A stretch of DNA of 64,000 nucleotides from DATATV01 sp035551355 (GTDB taxonomy: Bacteria > Actinomycetota > Actinomycetes > Mycobacteriales > Pseudonocardiaceae), in assembly GCA_035551355.1 (NCBI GenBank), contig DASZNF010000125.1, positions 41,516 through 105,515 on the forward strand, read 5' to 3'. The notes beneath the pieces are model-generated. The model did not search any database. It saw only the letters and a program-made list of their open reading frames with translations, and was not told the DNA's origin. Of the stretch, positions 26,373 through 34,998 are shown in pieces; positions within the stretch are counted from its first letter, which is position 1, and each line of letters begins with the position of its first letter. The position numbers were made by a program, and so were the translations under genes.

Positions 26373-28841
26373 ATGACGGCGACGGCGATGGACGACCGGA
26401 CCGCGGCGGGTTCGCTGCTGGCCATGCCCACCGCGGCGGCGGTGGCGGTGGTCTGCGCGTCCACCGCGGTCTCCGGGGTGGTCGGCGGACTGACCTGGCT
26501 GGTCTACGTGGTCGTGGTGACCATGGTGGTGGCCGCGGCCGGAGTGGCGCTGCGCGCGCTGCGCACCCCGGCGCCGCTGGTCTGGATCGGCCAGGCGTTC
26601 GTGCTGCTGTGCCTGGCCGTCACCCTGTTCACCAGTACCGGCGTGCTGGTGGTGCTGCCCGGGCCGACCTCGCTGGGCGATCTGGGCACGGTGCTGTCCC
26701 AGTCGGTGGCCGAGGTGCGCACCGGGGTGCCCCCGGTGACCGCGGACGCGCCGATCCTGTGCCTGATCGTGGTGGCCATCGGCACGGTGGCCATCGCGGT
26801 GGACAACCTGGCGGTGACCGCGCGGGTACCGGCCACGGCGGGGCTGATCCTGCTGTGCGTCTACGCGGTGCCGGCCTCGCTGGACGACAACCTGCTGCCC
26901 TGGTGGAGCTTCGTGCTCGGCACGGCCGCGTTCACCATGATGCTGGCGGTGGACGGGGTGGCCCGGCACCAGGCCTGGCGGGGCAAGCTCGGCCTGCCCT
27001 CGGGCGGCCCGAGCGGAGTGGCCCCGGCGGCGACCGCGGTGACCGCCGTGGCCGCGGTGATCGCGTTGTTCGTGGGCGGCACGTTCACCGTGGTCGGCAC
27101 GGTGGGCCGGCTGCCCGGGGTGGCCGGGGGCGGCACCGGCGGCGACGGCAACCTGGGCATCAACCCGATCTCCAGCCTGCAGGGCCTGCTGACCAACAAG
27201 TCCGACACCGAACTGTTCGACGTGACCGGCCTGCCGGCCAACGCGCCCTACCTGACCGCGGTCACGCTGAGCACCTACGTGCCCGGCAAGGGTTTCGTGC
27301 TGGACCCGCAGATGAATGCCGGGGTGGCCGCGAACAGCGGCCCGTTGCAGGGCGACAACCAGATCACCACGACCGGGCCGGCCAGCTCGATCCGCATCCA
27401 GCCGGTGCACTGGGAGGACCTGTGGCTGCCGATCTTCGGCACCCCGCAGCGGCTGGCCGGCGTGGCCGGGACCTACCGCTACGACGCCAGCAGCGGGTTC
27501 GTGTTCAGCCAGCACGCCCAGAAGCCCGGCCCGTACACCGAGCTGACCTCGCTGGCCGAGCCGAGCCAGGCCACCCTGCGCTCGGCCGGCACCGACGTGA
27601 GCAGCAGCGTGGACCCCAAGTACCTGGCGGTGTCGGCCGACCAGCGGGTGAAGGCGCTGGCCGAGCAGCTGACGTCGAACGCGGACACCGAGTTCGACAA
27701 GGCCCTGGCCATCTGGAACCTGTTCCGCGGTCCGGGCAGCCCGTTCACCTACAGCACCCAGACCCCGGCCCCGCGCGTGAACGACCCGCTGGTGGACTTC
27801 CTGTTCTACGGCCGTTCCGGGTTCTGCGAGCAATACGCCACCGCGATGGCGGTGCTGCTGCGCGAGGTGGGTGTGCCGGTGCGGGTGGCCATCGGGTTCA
27901 CCGACGGCTACAGCTCCAACGGCCACCAGGTGATCACCTCGCAGGACGCGCATGCCTGGGACGAGGTGGACTTCCCCGGCCTCGGCTGGTTCCCGTTCGA
28001 TCCGACCCCGCTGGGCGGCGGCCGCTCGCACACCCCCAGCTACCTGCAGTCCTCCACCGGCAACACCGGTTCGTCCACCAACTCCGGCAGCACCGGGCAC
28101 CTGCAGGAGCCCGACGGCGGCACCGGCGGTGCGCACAAGCCGACCACCTCGACCGGGCCGGCCGTCACCCCGGGCGCCAACCAGGCCAACGGCACCGGCT
28201 CGGGCGCGGGCTGGCAGTGGTGGACGGTGCTGGCGCTGGCCGTGCTGTCCGCGCTGGCCACCGCCCTCGCCCTGGGCACTCGCGGGCGGGGCGGCTTCGA
28301 CCTGGGCGAGGGCTTGCGCCGGTGGCACCGGCCGGCCCGGTGGGCGGCGGTGCTGGGCTGGCTGGTGACGGTGTTCTTCGCGGCCGCGGTGGTGTCCTGG
28401 TGGCTGGCCGCGCTGGTGATGGTGCTCGGCCTGGCCGCGACCCCGTCGCTGGTGCGCGAGGTGCGCAGGCGGGAGCGGCACCAGGCGATCGTGTCGCTGG
28501 GCGCGCGGGCGGTGGGCGCGGCCTGGGCCGAGGTGCTGGCCGAGTCCAGTGACCGGGGCGCCGAGATCGGCGACACCAGCACGGTCCGGGTGGCCGCGGC
28601 CCGGCTGGTCCGGGAGCATGGGCTGGACGAGGAGGGCCAGGCCGGGCTGCGCACGCTGATCGGCGCGGTCGAGCGGACCTGGTACGGGGCGGCCGACAGC
28701 ACGGCCGGTGGCCCGGACGACACCCTGGTGACGGCGTTCGACGGGGTGCGGGCCAGCATGCACCGCAACGCGCCGCTGGCCCTGCGGGCCCGGTTGTGGC
28801 CCCGGTCGGTGCTGCACCCGTCCCGCTGGTGGCGCGGCTGA
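26373..28841 (+). CDS. TgpA-like transglutaminase-domain membrane protein
   Basis: An 822-residue protein. Five to six transmembrane helices occupy residues 15-240, followed by an extracellular transglutaminase-like domain. The papain-like triad is intact: Cys485 in SGFCEQYA, His527 in DAHAWDE, Asp543 in FDPTPLG. A Ser/Thr/Gly linker leads to further helices (about 615-690) and a cytoplasmic DUF4129-like tail. TgpA of Pseudomonas is an essential periplasmic transglutaminase; the substrate here is unknown. Third gene of the moxR-DUF58 operon, ended by a strong terminator. Confidence 0.93.
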   Translation: MTATAMDDRTAAGSLLAMPTAAAVAVVCASTAVSGVVGGLTWLVYVVVVTMVVAAAGVALRALRTPAPLVWIGQAFVLLCLAVTLFTSTGVLVVLPGPTSLGDLGTVLSQSVAEVRTGVPPVTADAPILCLIVVAIGTVAIAVDNLAVTARVPATAGLILLCVYAVPASLDDNLLPWWSFVLGTAAFTMMLAVDGVARHQAWRGKLGLPSGGPSGVAPAATAVTAVAAVIALFVGGTFTVVGTVGRLPGVAGGGTGGDGNLGINPISSLQGLLTNKSDTELFDVTGLPANAPYLTAVTLSTYVPGKGFVLDPQMNAGVAANSGPLQGDNQITTTGPASSIRIQPVHWEDLWLPIFGTPQRLAGVAGTYRYDASSGFVFSQHAQKPGPYTELTSLAEPSQATLRSAGTDVSSSVDPKYLAVSADQRVKALAEQLTSNADTEFDKALAIWNLFRGPGSPFTYSTQTPAPRVNDPLVDFLFYGRSGFCEQYATAMAVLLREVGVPVRVAIGFTDGYSSNGHQVITSQDAHAWDEVDFPGLGWFPFDPTPLGGGRSHTPSYLQSSTGNTGSSTNSGSTGHLQEPDGGTGGAHKPTTSTGPAVTPGANQANGTGSGAGWQWWTVLALAVLSALATALALGTRGRGGFDLGEGLRRWHRPARWAAVLGWLVTVFFAAAVVSWWLAALVMVLGLAATPSLVREVRRRERHQAIVSLGARAVGAAWAEVLAESSDRGAEIGDTSTVRVAAARLVREHGLDEEGQAGLRTLIGAVERTWYGAADSTAGGPDDTLVTAFDGVRASMHRNAPLALRARLWPRSVLHPSRWWRG

Positions 28842-28924
28842 CCGGCGCACCGGCTTACGGTTCGGTTACGGCCGGACCGGGCCGCGGGCAGGCCCAATCC
28901 CGACTCCGGAGCAGGCAAAAGTGC

Positions 28925-28950
28925 GACGCCGCTCCACTGGGAGCGGCGTC
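28925..28950. terminator. Bidirectional terminator after moxR operon
   Basis: A perfect 11-base inverted repeat GACGCCGCTCC / GGAGCGGCGTC (loop ACTG) lies between convergent tgpA-like and DUF3040 genes, preceded by CAAAAG on the plus strand. Confidence 0.85.
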
Positions 28951-28970
28951 CAACGCGGCCGATGTGGTGC

Positions 28971-29351
28971 TTACTCGCCCTCGAAGCGCTTGCGGAAGCG
29001 CTCCTCCATTCGCTGGGTGAAGCCGCTGCGCTGGGCCTTGGCCTGTTCACCCTTGGGGGTGTCGGCCGCGGCGCCCTGCCGCAGGGACACCCAGGCCAGC
29101 GCTGCCCCGACGAACATCGTGAAGAATCCCACGACGCTCACCACGGGCACGCTGAACACCTTCAGCGGCACGAGCATCCCACACACGAGCAACGCGATAC
29201 CCAGGACGAACAGGGCGATTCCCTGAATTCGTCGCCGCCGGGACGGGCGCAGGCGCGCGCCACGCACACTGGACGCGAATTTCGGGTCCTCGGCGTAGAG
29301 CGCCCGCTCAATCTGGTCGAGCAGTCGCTGCTCGTGCTCGGAGAGTGGCAT
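28971..29351 (-). CDS. DUF3040 small membrane protein
   Basis: A 126-residue actinobacterial DUF3040 protein. The N-terminus MPLSEHEQRLLDQIERALYAEDPKF is diagnostic (the family's conserved start), followed by two transmembrane helices (about 42-62 and 68-90) and a basic C-terminal tail. AGGAGGAG precedes the ATG. Function is unknown; it is widespread in actinobacteria near dcw and DNA-metabolism genes. Monocistronic, ending at the shared terminator. Confidence 0.93.
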   Translation of the reverse strand: MPLSEHEQRLLDQIERALYAEDPKFASSVRGARLRPSRRRRIQGIALFVLGIALLVCGMLVPLKVFSVPVVSVVGFFTMFVGAALAWVSLRQGAAADTPKGEQAKAQRSGFTQRMEERFRKRFEGE

Positions 29352-29603
29352 GGCTCCTCCTCCGGCACTGCTCTAGTAGGCGCCGGGTGGTCACGGTTCC
29401 GCCGGGCCCGGCGGGCGCCCCGCCCTGGGGTCGTCACAACAAGGATACGATCCGGACGACCCGGCGACTAGCCGACGAACCATGATGGATCCACATCGTG
29501 GCCATCATCATTCGGTTGGGCTACTGAAGGGTTACATCGAGCGGCGGCATGCCCACGCGGTCGATCACTCGTTGACAGTGAACAAGCCGCCGCAACCGCC
29601 GGT

Positions 29604-30314
29604 CTAGCGGCTCTTGGTGCTCCGCCGGGTGGCCGCCTTCGGCTTGGCCGTGCTCTTGGCCGCCGCCTTCCCGGTCGACTTGGCCGCCGCCTTCGGGGCC
29701 GCCTTCGCGGTCGACTTGGCCGCCGCGGCGCGCCCGGTGGACTTGGCCGCGGTGGTCTTGGCGGCGCCTGCGCTGCGGGTGGTACGCGCGGCCGGCTTCA
29801 CCGCGGCCTTGGCGGTGGCCCGCGGCGCGGCCTTGGCCGCCGACTTGGCCGCGGTCTTCGGCGCGGCCTTGGCGGCCGACTTGGGCGCCGACTTCGGTGC
29901 GGTCCTGGCGGCGGCCCGGCGCGGCGCGGAGGTGGCCGCGGCGGCGCGCCCGCGAGCCTGCTTGGTCGCGCCCCGGCCGCTCTTGGCGGCCTCGTAGGCC
30001 TCCACGATGTGCGCGGGAATGCGGCCGCGGTCGGCCAAGTCGTGACCCTGCGACCGCGCCCATTCCCGGACCGCCGAGGCGTCCGAAGAACGGGTTTCTG
30101 CGGTGCGGGCGGCGGAGCCACGCTTCAACCGGCCGCCGGTGCGCCGCGCGGAAGCGACATAGCCGGCCAGTTTCTCCCGGAGCTGGCTGGCGTTCGCCTC
30201 GCTCAGATCGATCTGGTACTCCACCCGGTCCAGCGCGAAGGTGACCGTAGACACATCTTCGCTGGGCTTTCCGTCCAGATCGTCGACAAGTCGAACGAGG
30301 ACCTTGCGCGCCAT
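29604..30314 (-). CDS. lsr2: Lsr2-family nucleoid protein with long histone-H1-like Lys/Ala tail
   Basis: A 236-residue Lsr2 homologue. Residues 1-60 are the oligomerisation domain (ARKVLVRLVDDLDGKP, then VEYQIDLSEANASQLRE). Residues 75-113 are the DNA-binding domain, with the AT-hook-like RGR at 96-98 in LADRGRIPAHIVEAYE. Typical Lsr2 ends there at about 110 residues. This one adds some 120 residues made almost only of Ala, Lys, Thr, Ser, Pro and Arg in AAKS/APK repeats, like histone H1 or the tail of mycobacterial HupB. The ATG 30314 start matches Lsr2 homologues; an upstream ATG in frame is not conserved. Likely a nucleoid-associated silencer with added DNA-compacting power. Confidence 0.93.
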   Translation of the reverse strand: MARKVLVRLVDDLDGKPSEDVSTVTFALDRVEYQIDLSEANASQLREKLAGYVASARRTGGRLKRGSAARTAETRSSDASAVREWARSQGHDLADRGRIPAHIVEAYEAAKSGRGATKQARGRAAAATSAPRRAAARTAPKSAPKSAAKAAPKTAAKSAAKAAPRATAKAAVKPAARTTRSAGAAKTTAAKSTGRAAAAKSTAKAAPKAAAKSTGKAAAKSTAKPKAATRRSTKSR

Positions 30315-30614
30315 GGTTTTACTCTCTTCCTCAATTTGCCATGCACCCCAGAACACCGTTTGGGTGTGCGGGACCGGCTTGTCCGTCTGGTTGGATGATA
30401 ATCAACGATACCCGCCTAATGCGCAAACCGTCTCGGCATGTCCCGGTTGGACAGCCGGACGAGGTAAGCCGAGATCACGCCCCGCACGGGTGCCGTTGCG
30501 CGGCGCAGTGCGGTTGGATACCAAGGGGTGCGATGGGCCGCGGTGAACCCGGCCGGGCACGCCCTACGGTGCTCGGAGCACATCGCACGCGAACCGACAA
30601 AGGAGCGGATTGCC
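30315..30614. other. Divergent intergenic region, lsr2 / FAH hydrolase
   Basis: About 300 bases without a credible gene. It should carry the lsr2 promoter (minus) and the hydrolase promoter (plus). An AT-richer patch at about 30385-30420 (ATGATAATCAACGATA) may be the lsr2 promoter or a self-binding site. Confidence 0.4.
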
Positions 30615-31466
30615 TTGCAGATCATGCGAATTGGCGCGTTCGGCCAGGAACGCCCGGTGGTGCTCGACGATGCGGGAACAGCCTACGACCTGACCCCGCT
30701 GGCCGAGGATGTCGACGGCGCATTCCTGGCCGCGGACGGCCTGGCCAGGGTGCGCGCGGAACTGGACGGGGGCGGCCTGCCCCGGATCGACATCGCCGGG
30801 CAGCGGATCGGCGCGCCGGTGGCCCGGCCGACGGCGGTGGTCTGCATTGGACAGAACTACGCGGCGCACGCCGCCGAGTCGGGTTCGGCTCCTCCCGAGC
30901 GCCCGATCATTTTCTTCAAGCACCCCAACACGGTTGTCGGCCCACACGATCAGGTGCTGATTCCGCGCGGCTGCTCCCAGACCGACTGGGAGGTGGAACT
31001 GACCGCGGTCATCGGCAAGCGCGCCCGCTATCTGGACTCGCCCGACGAGGCGCTGGCCTACGTGGCCGGCTACACGATCGGCAACGACGTGTCGGAGCGG
31101 GAGTTGCAGAAGGATCTCTCCGGTGGCCAGTGGAGCAAGGGAAAATGCGCGGAGACGTTCAACCCACTCGGCCCGTGGCTGCGGCCGGCCGACGAGGTGC
31201 CCGACGCGCAAGCGCTTCGACTGCGTTCGTGGGTCAACGGTGAATCCCGGCAGGATTCCAACACCGCCGACATGATCTTCTCGGTCGCCCGGCTGGTGTA
31301 CGACCTGAGTCAGTACCTGGTGCTGGAACCGGGCGACATCGTCAACACCGGCACGCCGGAGGGGGTGGCCATGTCCGGCCGGTTCCCGTACCTGAAGGCG
31401 GGCGACGTGCTGGAGATGGAGATCGAGGGGCTCGGCCGGCAGCGCACGGAAATGGGCCAGGCGTAG
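30615..31466 (+). CDS. Fumarylacetoacetate hydrolase family protein
   Basis: A 283-residue FAH-superfamily enzyme. After a variable N-terminal domain come AVVCIGQNYAAHAAESG, IIFFKHPNTVVGPHD, the metal site TDWEVELTAVIGKRARY (Glu ligands), GYTIGNDVSERELQ, and VNTGTPEGVAMSG. These place it with 2-hydroxyhepta-2,4-diene-dioate isomerase / acylpyruvase-type hydrolases. Substrate is not predictable. TTG 30615 is used because AAAGGAG is 10 bases upstream; ATG 30624 is an alternative. Followed by a strong terminator. Confidence 0.92.
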   Translation: MQIMRIGAFGQERPVVLDDAGTAYDLTPLAEDVDGAFLAADGLARVRAELDGGGLPRIDIAGQRIGAPVARPTAVVCIGQNYAAHAAESGSAPPERPIIFFKHPNTVVGPHDQVLIPRGCSQTDWEVELTAVIGKRARYLDSPDEALAYVAGYTIGNDVSERELQKDLSGGQWSKGKCAETFNPLGPWLRPADEVPDAQALRLRSWVNGESRQDSNTADMIFSVARLVYDLSQYLVLEPGDIVNTGTPEGVAMSGRFPYLKAGDVLEMEIEGLGRQRTEMGQA

Positions 31467-31481
31467 TCTGGCGCGACTTCG

Positions 31482-31517
31482 AACGGCGTATCGGAAGAAT
31501 CTTTCCGGTACGCCGTT
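31482..31517 (+). terminator. Terminator after FAH hydrolase
   Basis: A long inverted repeat: AACGGCGTA (31482-31490) pairs with TACGCCGTT (31509-31517), with further pairing inward (CGGAA/TTCCG), loop AATC, and TTTCT at its end. It lies 15 bases after the stop codon. Confidence 0.85.
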
Positions 31518-31761
31518 TCTGCCGTCCGGGACGCATTCACACAATTCTTCGGGTTATTGTCGGTCACCGACGTGACGGACCCGGAACCCTTGCCGCACAG
31601 GGCATCCTCGCACGTGAACCCTTCGGTCCCCTACTGTTCAGCTCCGGTACACCTCGCGGACAAACGCATTTTCATTTTGTTCCGTGGCCGGTCGCCTGTG
31701 GTAAAACTTTTACATCGGGTGGTGCGGCCCGAGCGGCGAGTGGCGCATTCCGGAGACATTC

Positions 31762-32343
31762 ATGGCAGATTCACCCGACGGCTCGCAACCGGTCGAACTC
31801 GACGGCGAGCTCGCCCAGCTCAAGGCCAAGGCGGACCTGGCTCAGGCGCGGGTGCGGGAGGCGATGGAAACCGTGTCCGCCGAGGACGGCGCGGCCACGG
31901 TGACCGTCGGCCCGGGCGGCGCGCTGGTCGACCTGAAGTTCACCAAACGCGCCTATCAGCGCCCGCCGCAGGAACTGGCCGCCACCGTGATGAAACTCGT
32001 CGCCAAAGGGCAGCAGAAGGTCAGCGCCAAGGTGATGGCGGCATTCGGCGGTCTGGTCGGGGAGAACTCGAAAGCCATGGAGGTGCTCACCGAGTTCCTG
32101 CCCGCCGATCCGGGCGACGAGGACGAGGGCGAGACCACCGGGCAGCGGTGGGGCGCCATCGAGGAACAGCCCGGTCCCGCGCAGCGGCCGCCGGCCCGGC
32201 AGGCCCCGCCGCCGCAACCGTGGTCCGGTTCCGGTCCGCAGGCGCCGCAGCAACCGCGGCAGCCGTCCCGGCCCGCGCCGCGCCCGCAGCAGCGCAGGCC
32301 GCGGCTCGACGATCAGGACGACGATTTCCAGCAGCCGTGGTAA
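31762..32343 (+). CDS. YbaB/EbfC-family protein with proline/glutamine-rich tail
   Basis: A 193-residue protein. Residues 10-110 fit the YbaB/EbfC fold: LKAKADLAQARVREAMETV, VTVGPGGALVDLKFTKRAYQ, and a long helix with LAATVMKLVAKGQQKVSAKVM. Classical YbaB binds DNA, but actinomycete variants with Pro/Gln-rich acidic tails (here 115-193) are typically encoded beside WXG100 genes, as here. It may be an accessory or chaperone factor for the following secreted proteins. The following small protein begins about 17 bases later, so one operon is likely. Confidence 0.8.
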   Translation: MADSPDGSQPVELDGELAQLKAKADLAQARVREAMETVSAEDGAATVTVGPGGALVDLKFTKRAYQRPPQELAATVMKLVAKGQQKVSAKVMAAFGGLVGENSKAMEVLTEFLPADPGDEDEGETTGQRWGAIEEQPGPAQRPPARQAPPPQPWSGSGPQAPQQPRQPSRPAPRPQQRRPRLDDQDDDFQQPW

Positions 32344-32436
32344 GGGGAGGCGCATTTCCGTGGCCGACGGTTCCAGGTTCAGCCCAGCGAGCTGACCACG
32401 TTCTCCGGATTCATCCGCGACACCACCGAGCCGGTC

Positions 32437-32685
32437 GTGCAGGCCGCCGCGTCGGATTTGAACGGTAAAGCCACCGGCTTCGACAACGACGCCTTCGGTG
32501 TGGTGCTGGCCCAGGTGCTCGCGGTGCCGGCGTGGATCGCGCTCGGCGCGGGCGCGGACACGTTGAACAAACTCAGGTCGGATCTGGACAGTGCGGCCTC
32601 GACCACCGACTCCACCGCGAAGAACTACCAGAGCACCGACCAGGACAACGCGCAGAGCTTCACCAGCGTGAACGGGAGCCGGTAG
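32437..32685 (+). CDS. WXG100-type small secreted protein, start region frameshifted
   Basis: The open frame codes for a helical small protein of ESX/WXG100 type (VVQAAASDLNGKATGFDN, then LGAGADTLNKLRSDLDSAA), partner of the next gene, whose ATG lies 2 bases after this stop. Upstream, the frame is open back to 32344 and reads FQVQPSELTTFSGFIRD, clearly the true N-terminus, but has no start codon. A GTG at 32360 after AGGGGAGG starts V-A-D-G in another frame and stops at 32393. One missing base near 32369-32373 would join them. So 32437 is only the first usable GTG; the intended start is likely 32360. Confidence 0.65.
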   Translation: MQAAASDLNGKATGFDNDAFGVVLAQVLAVPAWIALGAGADTLNKLRSDLDSAASTTDSTAKNYQSTDQDNAQSFTSVNGSR

Positions 32686-32687
32686 TC

Positions 32688-34366
32688 ATGAGCATCGATG
32701 TCAGCGCGTCGAACTCGACCACCGGCGCCGGGGCCATCGACAGCTGGCACAGCGTGGTCACCGAGTGCGAGCAGATCAAGAACGAGCACGGCGCGGACCG
32801 CGCGGCCACCGCGGTGGAGATCGGCTTCAGCGTGGTCAGCGCGGCGCTGGACACGGTGGCCCTCATCATGGACCCGTTCGCGAAGCTGATCGCGGCCGGA
32901 CTGGGCTGGCTGATCGAGCACGTGAGCTTCCTGCGCAAGGGCCTGGACGAACTGGCCGGAAATCCGGACGCCATCAAGGCGATGGCCGACGAACTGCACC
33001 AGACCGGCCAGAAACTGCGCGACGCCGCGACCGACCTGGACAACCAGCTGGCCAAGATCACCGGACCGGGGACGCGGCGGACAGGTTCCACAGCGCCATG
33101 GAGGGCCACAGGGGAAACGTCGACGCCGCCGGACGTTCGGTGGACATCGTCGGCTACGTGGTGGAGACGACCATGGCGATCGTGGCCGCGGTGCGGGCGC
33201 TGCTGCGCGACATGATCACCACCATTCTCGGCGACTTCATCGCCACCATGCTGATCACGCTGGCCACCGCGGTGATCACGTTCGGCGCGTCGCTGGTGGC
33301 GGGCACCGCGAAATGTGTCGCCGAGGGTGCGGTCGAGGCGGCCGACATGGCGGCCAAGGTGGACAAGCTGACCGTGTTCGCCGGCCGGGCCGGGGTGCGC
33401 ATGCACAACCTGATTTCCTCGCTGAAGAACGGGAAAACCGGCAGCGAGGCCACCGGCGCCGGACACGAGCTGGACGATCTGCCGCCCGGCGGCACCGGCC
33501 GTCCGCCCGGCGGTGAGAACGAACCGGCGGCCCCGGGAGCGAACGGGCACGGCGATCCGGTCGGCGACGACACCGCCCCGGCCAACACCAATCCGGGTAA
33601 CACCCCGCACGAGAACGACGATCCGCCGACCGACACCGCGGACCACGGCGACGACGCGCCGCACGGCACCACGCCGCAGGACCCGCCGACCACGCCGGCC
33701 GAAACCCCGCCCTCGGCCGCCGGTTCGCACGGTGCCGACGAACCGAACACCACCCCGAGCAGTTCCCAGTCCAACGACGATCCGCTGGGCGACTGGGCGA
33801 ATCACTACCAGCACTACGGCGACGACACGCCCGGTAGCACCACACCCGCCGCGCACGGCGACGAGACCGGAACACCGCCGGCCAATCCGGCCACACATGG
33901 CGACGACGAGCCGAACACGACCACGCCCAGCAACGCAGGCGATGACCCGCCCGCGCAGAATCCCCCGGAGCAAACCGGCAATGGGTCCGGCCATGCCTCC
34001 GGAGAGGGTTCGGGCGCGGGATCCGGTGCCGGGTCCGGGGACCCGAAGTCGGCGCTGGCCAGCAAGGACATCAAGTTCACGAAGGCCCACGAGAAGGTGT
34101 TGCAGGATTTCTTCCCGGCGTCCTACGACAAGATGAAGTTCATGGACAACTTCGTGAAGGACAAATTCCCGAACCGGTATCCCATCATCAAGGGACTGGC
34201 CGACGCGAAGAGCTCGAAGAATTTCATCGGCTGGATCGCCAAGAACGCGGTGCAGGTCGACAAGCAGCTCACCGACATCCACACCCAGGCCGAACAGGCC
34301 TGGGCCCAGCAACAGCAGCAGGACGGCCAGGGCGGCTCGCAGGACAACTCGGACGCCAGGACCTGA
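32688..34366 (+). pseudogene. Large WXG-domain secreted effector-like protein, one frame break
   Basis: From ATG 32688 the first frame gives about 127 helical residues (SIDVSASNSTTGAGAIDSWH to DLDNQLAKITGP). Near 33066-33075 it shifts; the rest is in another frame from GDAADRFHSAMEGHRGN to the stop at 34366. One extra base restores a ~560-residue protein; if that base is a T after CCG, a Trp appears at the WXG turn. The order is an N-terminal trafficking domain, a hydrophobic stretch (YVVETTMAIVAAVRALL to ITLATAVITFGAS), a Pro/Thr/Asp/Gly/His-rich linker of about 190 residues, and a Lys-rich helical C-terminal ~100 residues that match no toxin I know. It may be a real pseudogene or an assembly error. 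Confidence 0.7.
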
Positions 34367-34544
34367 GCCGACCAGGGCCTGGACCGGCATGGTGTCGAGC
34401 ATCACAAGTCGGAGCGTGACAAAGAAAGGCCGACCGAATAACCTGGGTTCATTCGACGTGCCGTTCCGACGAGCCGCCGTGCCAAAACCCGGCTGCGGTC
34501 CGCACATCCGACCGTACCGAATGCCGTGCTCTGGAGGCTGAAAC

Positions 34545-34946
34545 GTGGCCATCAAACGTGACCTCGTGGACCACTGGATGTCCTTGTCTCGCGATGAATT
34601 GGTCGAGACTGTCCGGATGTCGGTGAAACAACACGACTCGTATGCCAAACGGACCTGGGCCATCGTGCGGGACAACCCGTTGCTGGCGGCCAAGGTGCGG
34701 GGCGCGCTGTCCGCGCTGCGGGCCGAGGTGCGCGGCACCCGGGACGAGGTCATGTGGCTGATGTGGATCAACGAGGCGCGCGGATCGCTGGATTCGGCCG
34801 AGGAACCCAAAGCTCAGCGTGCGTCCGTGCAAGTTGCACCGGAACCGTCCGAACCGGACACTTCGGAGCTCCACTTCGACGCCCCGATCGTCCCCCACGC
34901 GGCGTCGACCGCACCCTCGGTGCTCTTCCAGCAACCGGGTCTCTAG
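34545..34946 (+). CDS. Conserved-looking hypothetical protein
   Basis: A 133-residue protein with GTG start after GGAGG. Residues 1-80 are helical with charged and aromatic residues (RDLVDHWMSLSRDELVETVRM; WMSL and MWLMWINEARG stand out), the last 50 are a Pro/Ser/Ala tail. I do not recognise a family. It follows the effector-like gene by 178 bases on the same strand, so it might be linked to that locus, for example as an accessory factor, but nothing proves it. A perfect terminator follows. Confidence 0.65.
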   Translation: MAIKRDLVDHWMSLSRDELVETVRMSVKQHDSYAKRTWAIVRDNPLLAAKVRGALSALRAEVRGTRDEVMWLMWINEARGSLDSAEEPKAQRASVQVAPEPSEPDTSELHFDAPIVPHAASTAPSVLFQQPGL

Positions 34947-34954
34947 CTCACTCA

Positions 34955-34985
34955 GAAGGGGATTCCGCAGTGCGGAATCCCCTTC
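34955..34985. terminator. Bidirectional terminator, hypothetical gene / GNAT
   Basis: A perfect inverted repeat of about 14-15 bases (GAAGGGGATTCCGC / GCGGAATCCCCTTC), loop AGT, between convergent genes, with CTCGTTCTCC on the plus side. Confidence 0.9.
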
Positions 34986-34998
34986 CTCGTTCTCCGGG

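Noticed and set aside
34952..34998. Extended C-terminus of the GNAT gene
   Set aside because: Those codons lie in the terminator hairpin; the other frame gives the family's proper end at 34999.
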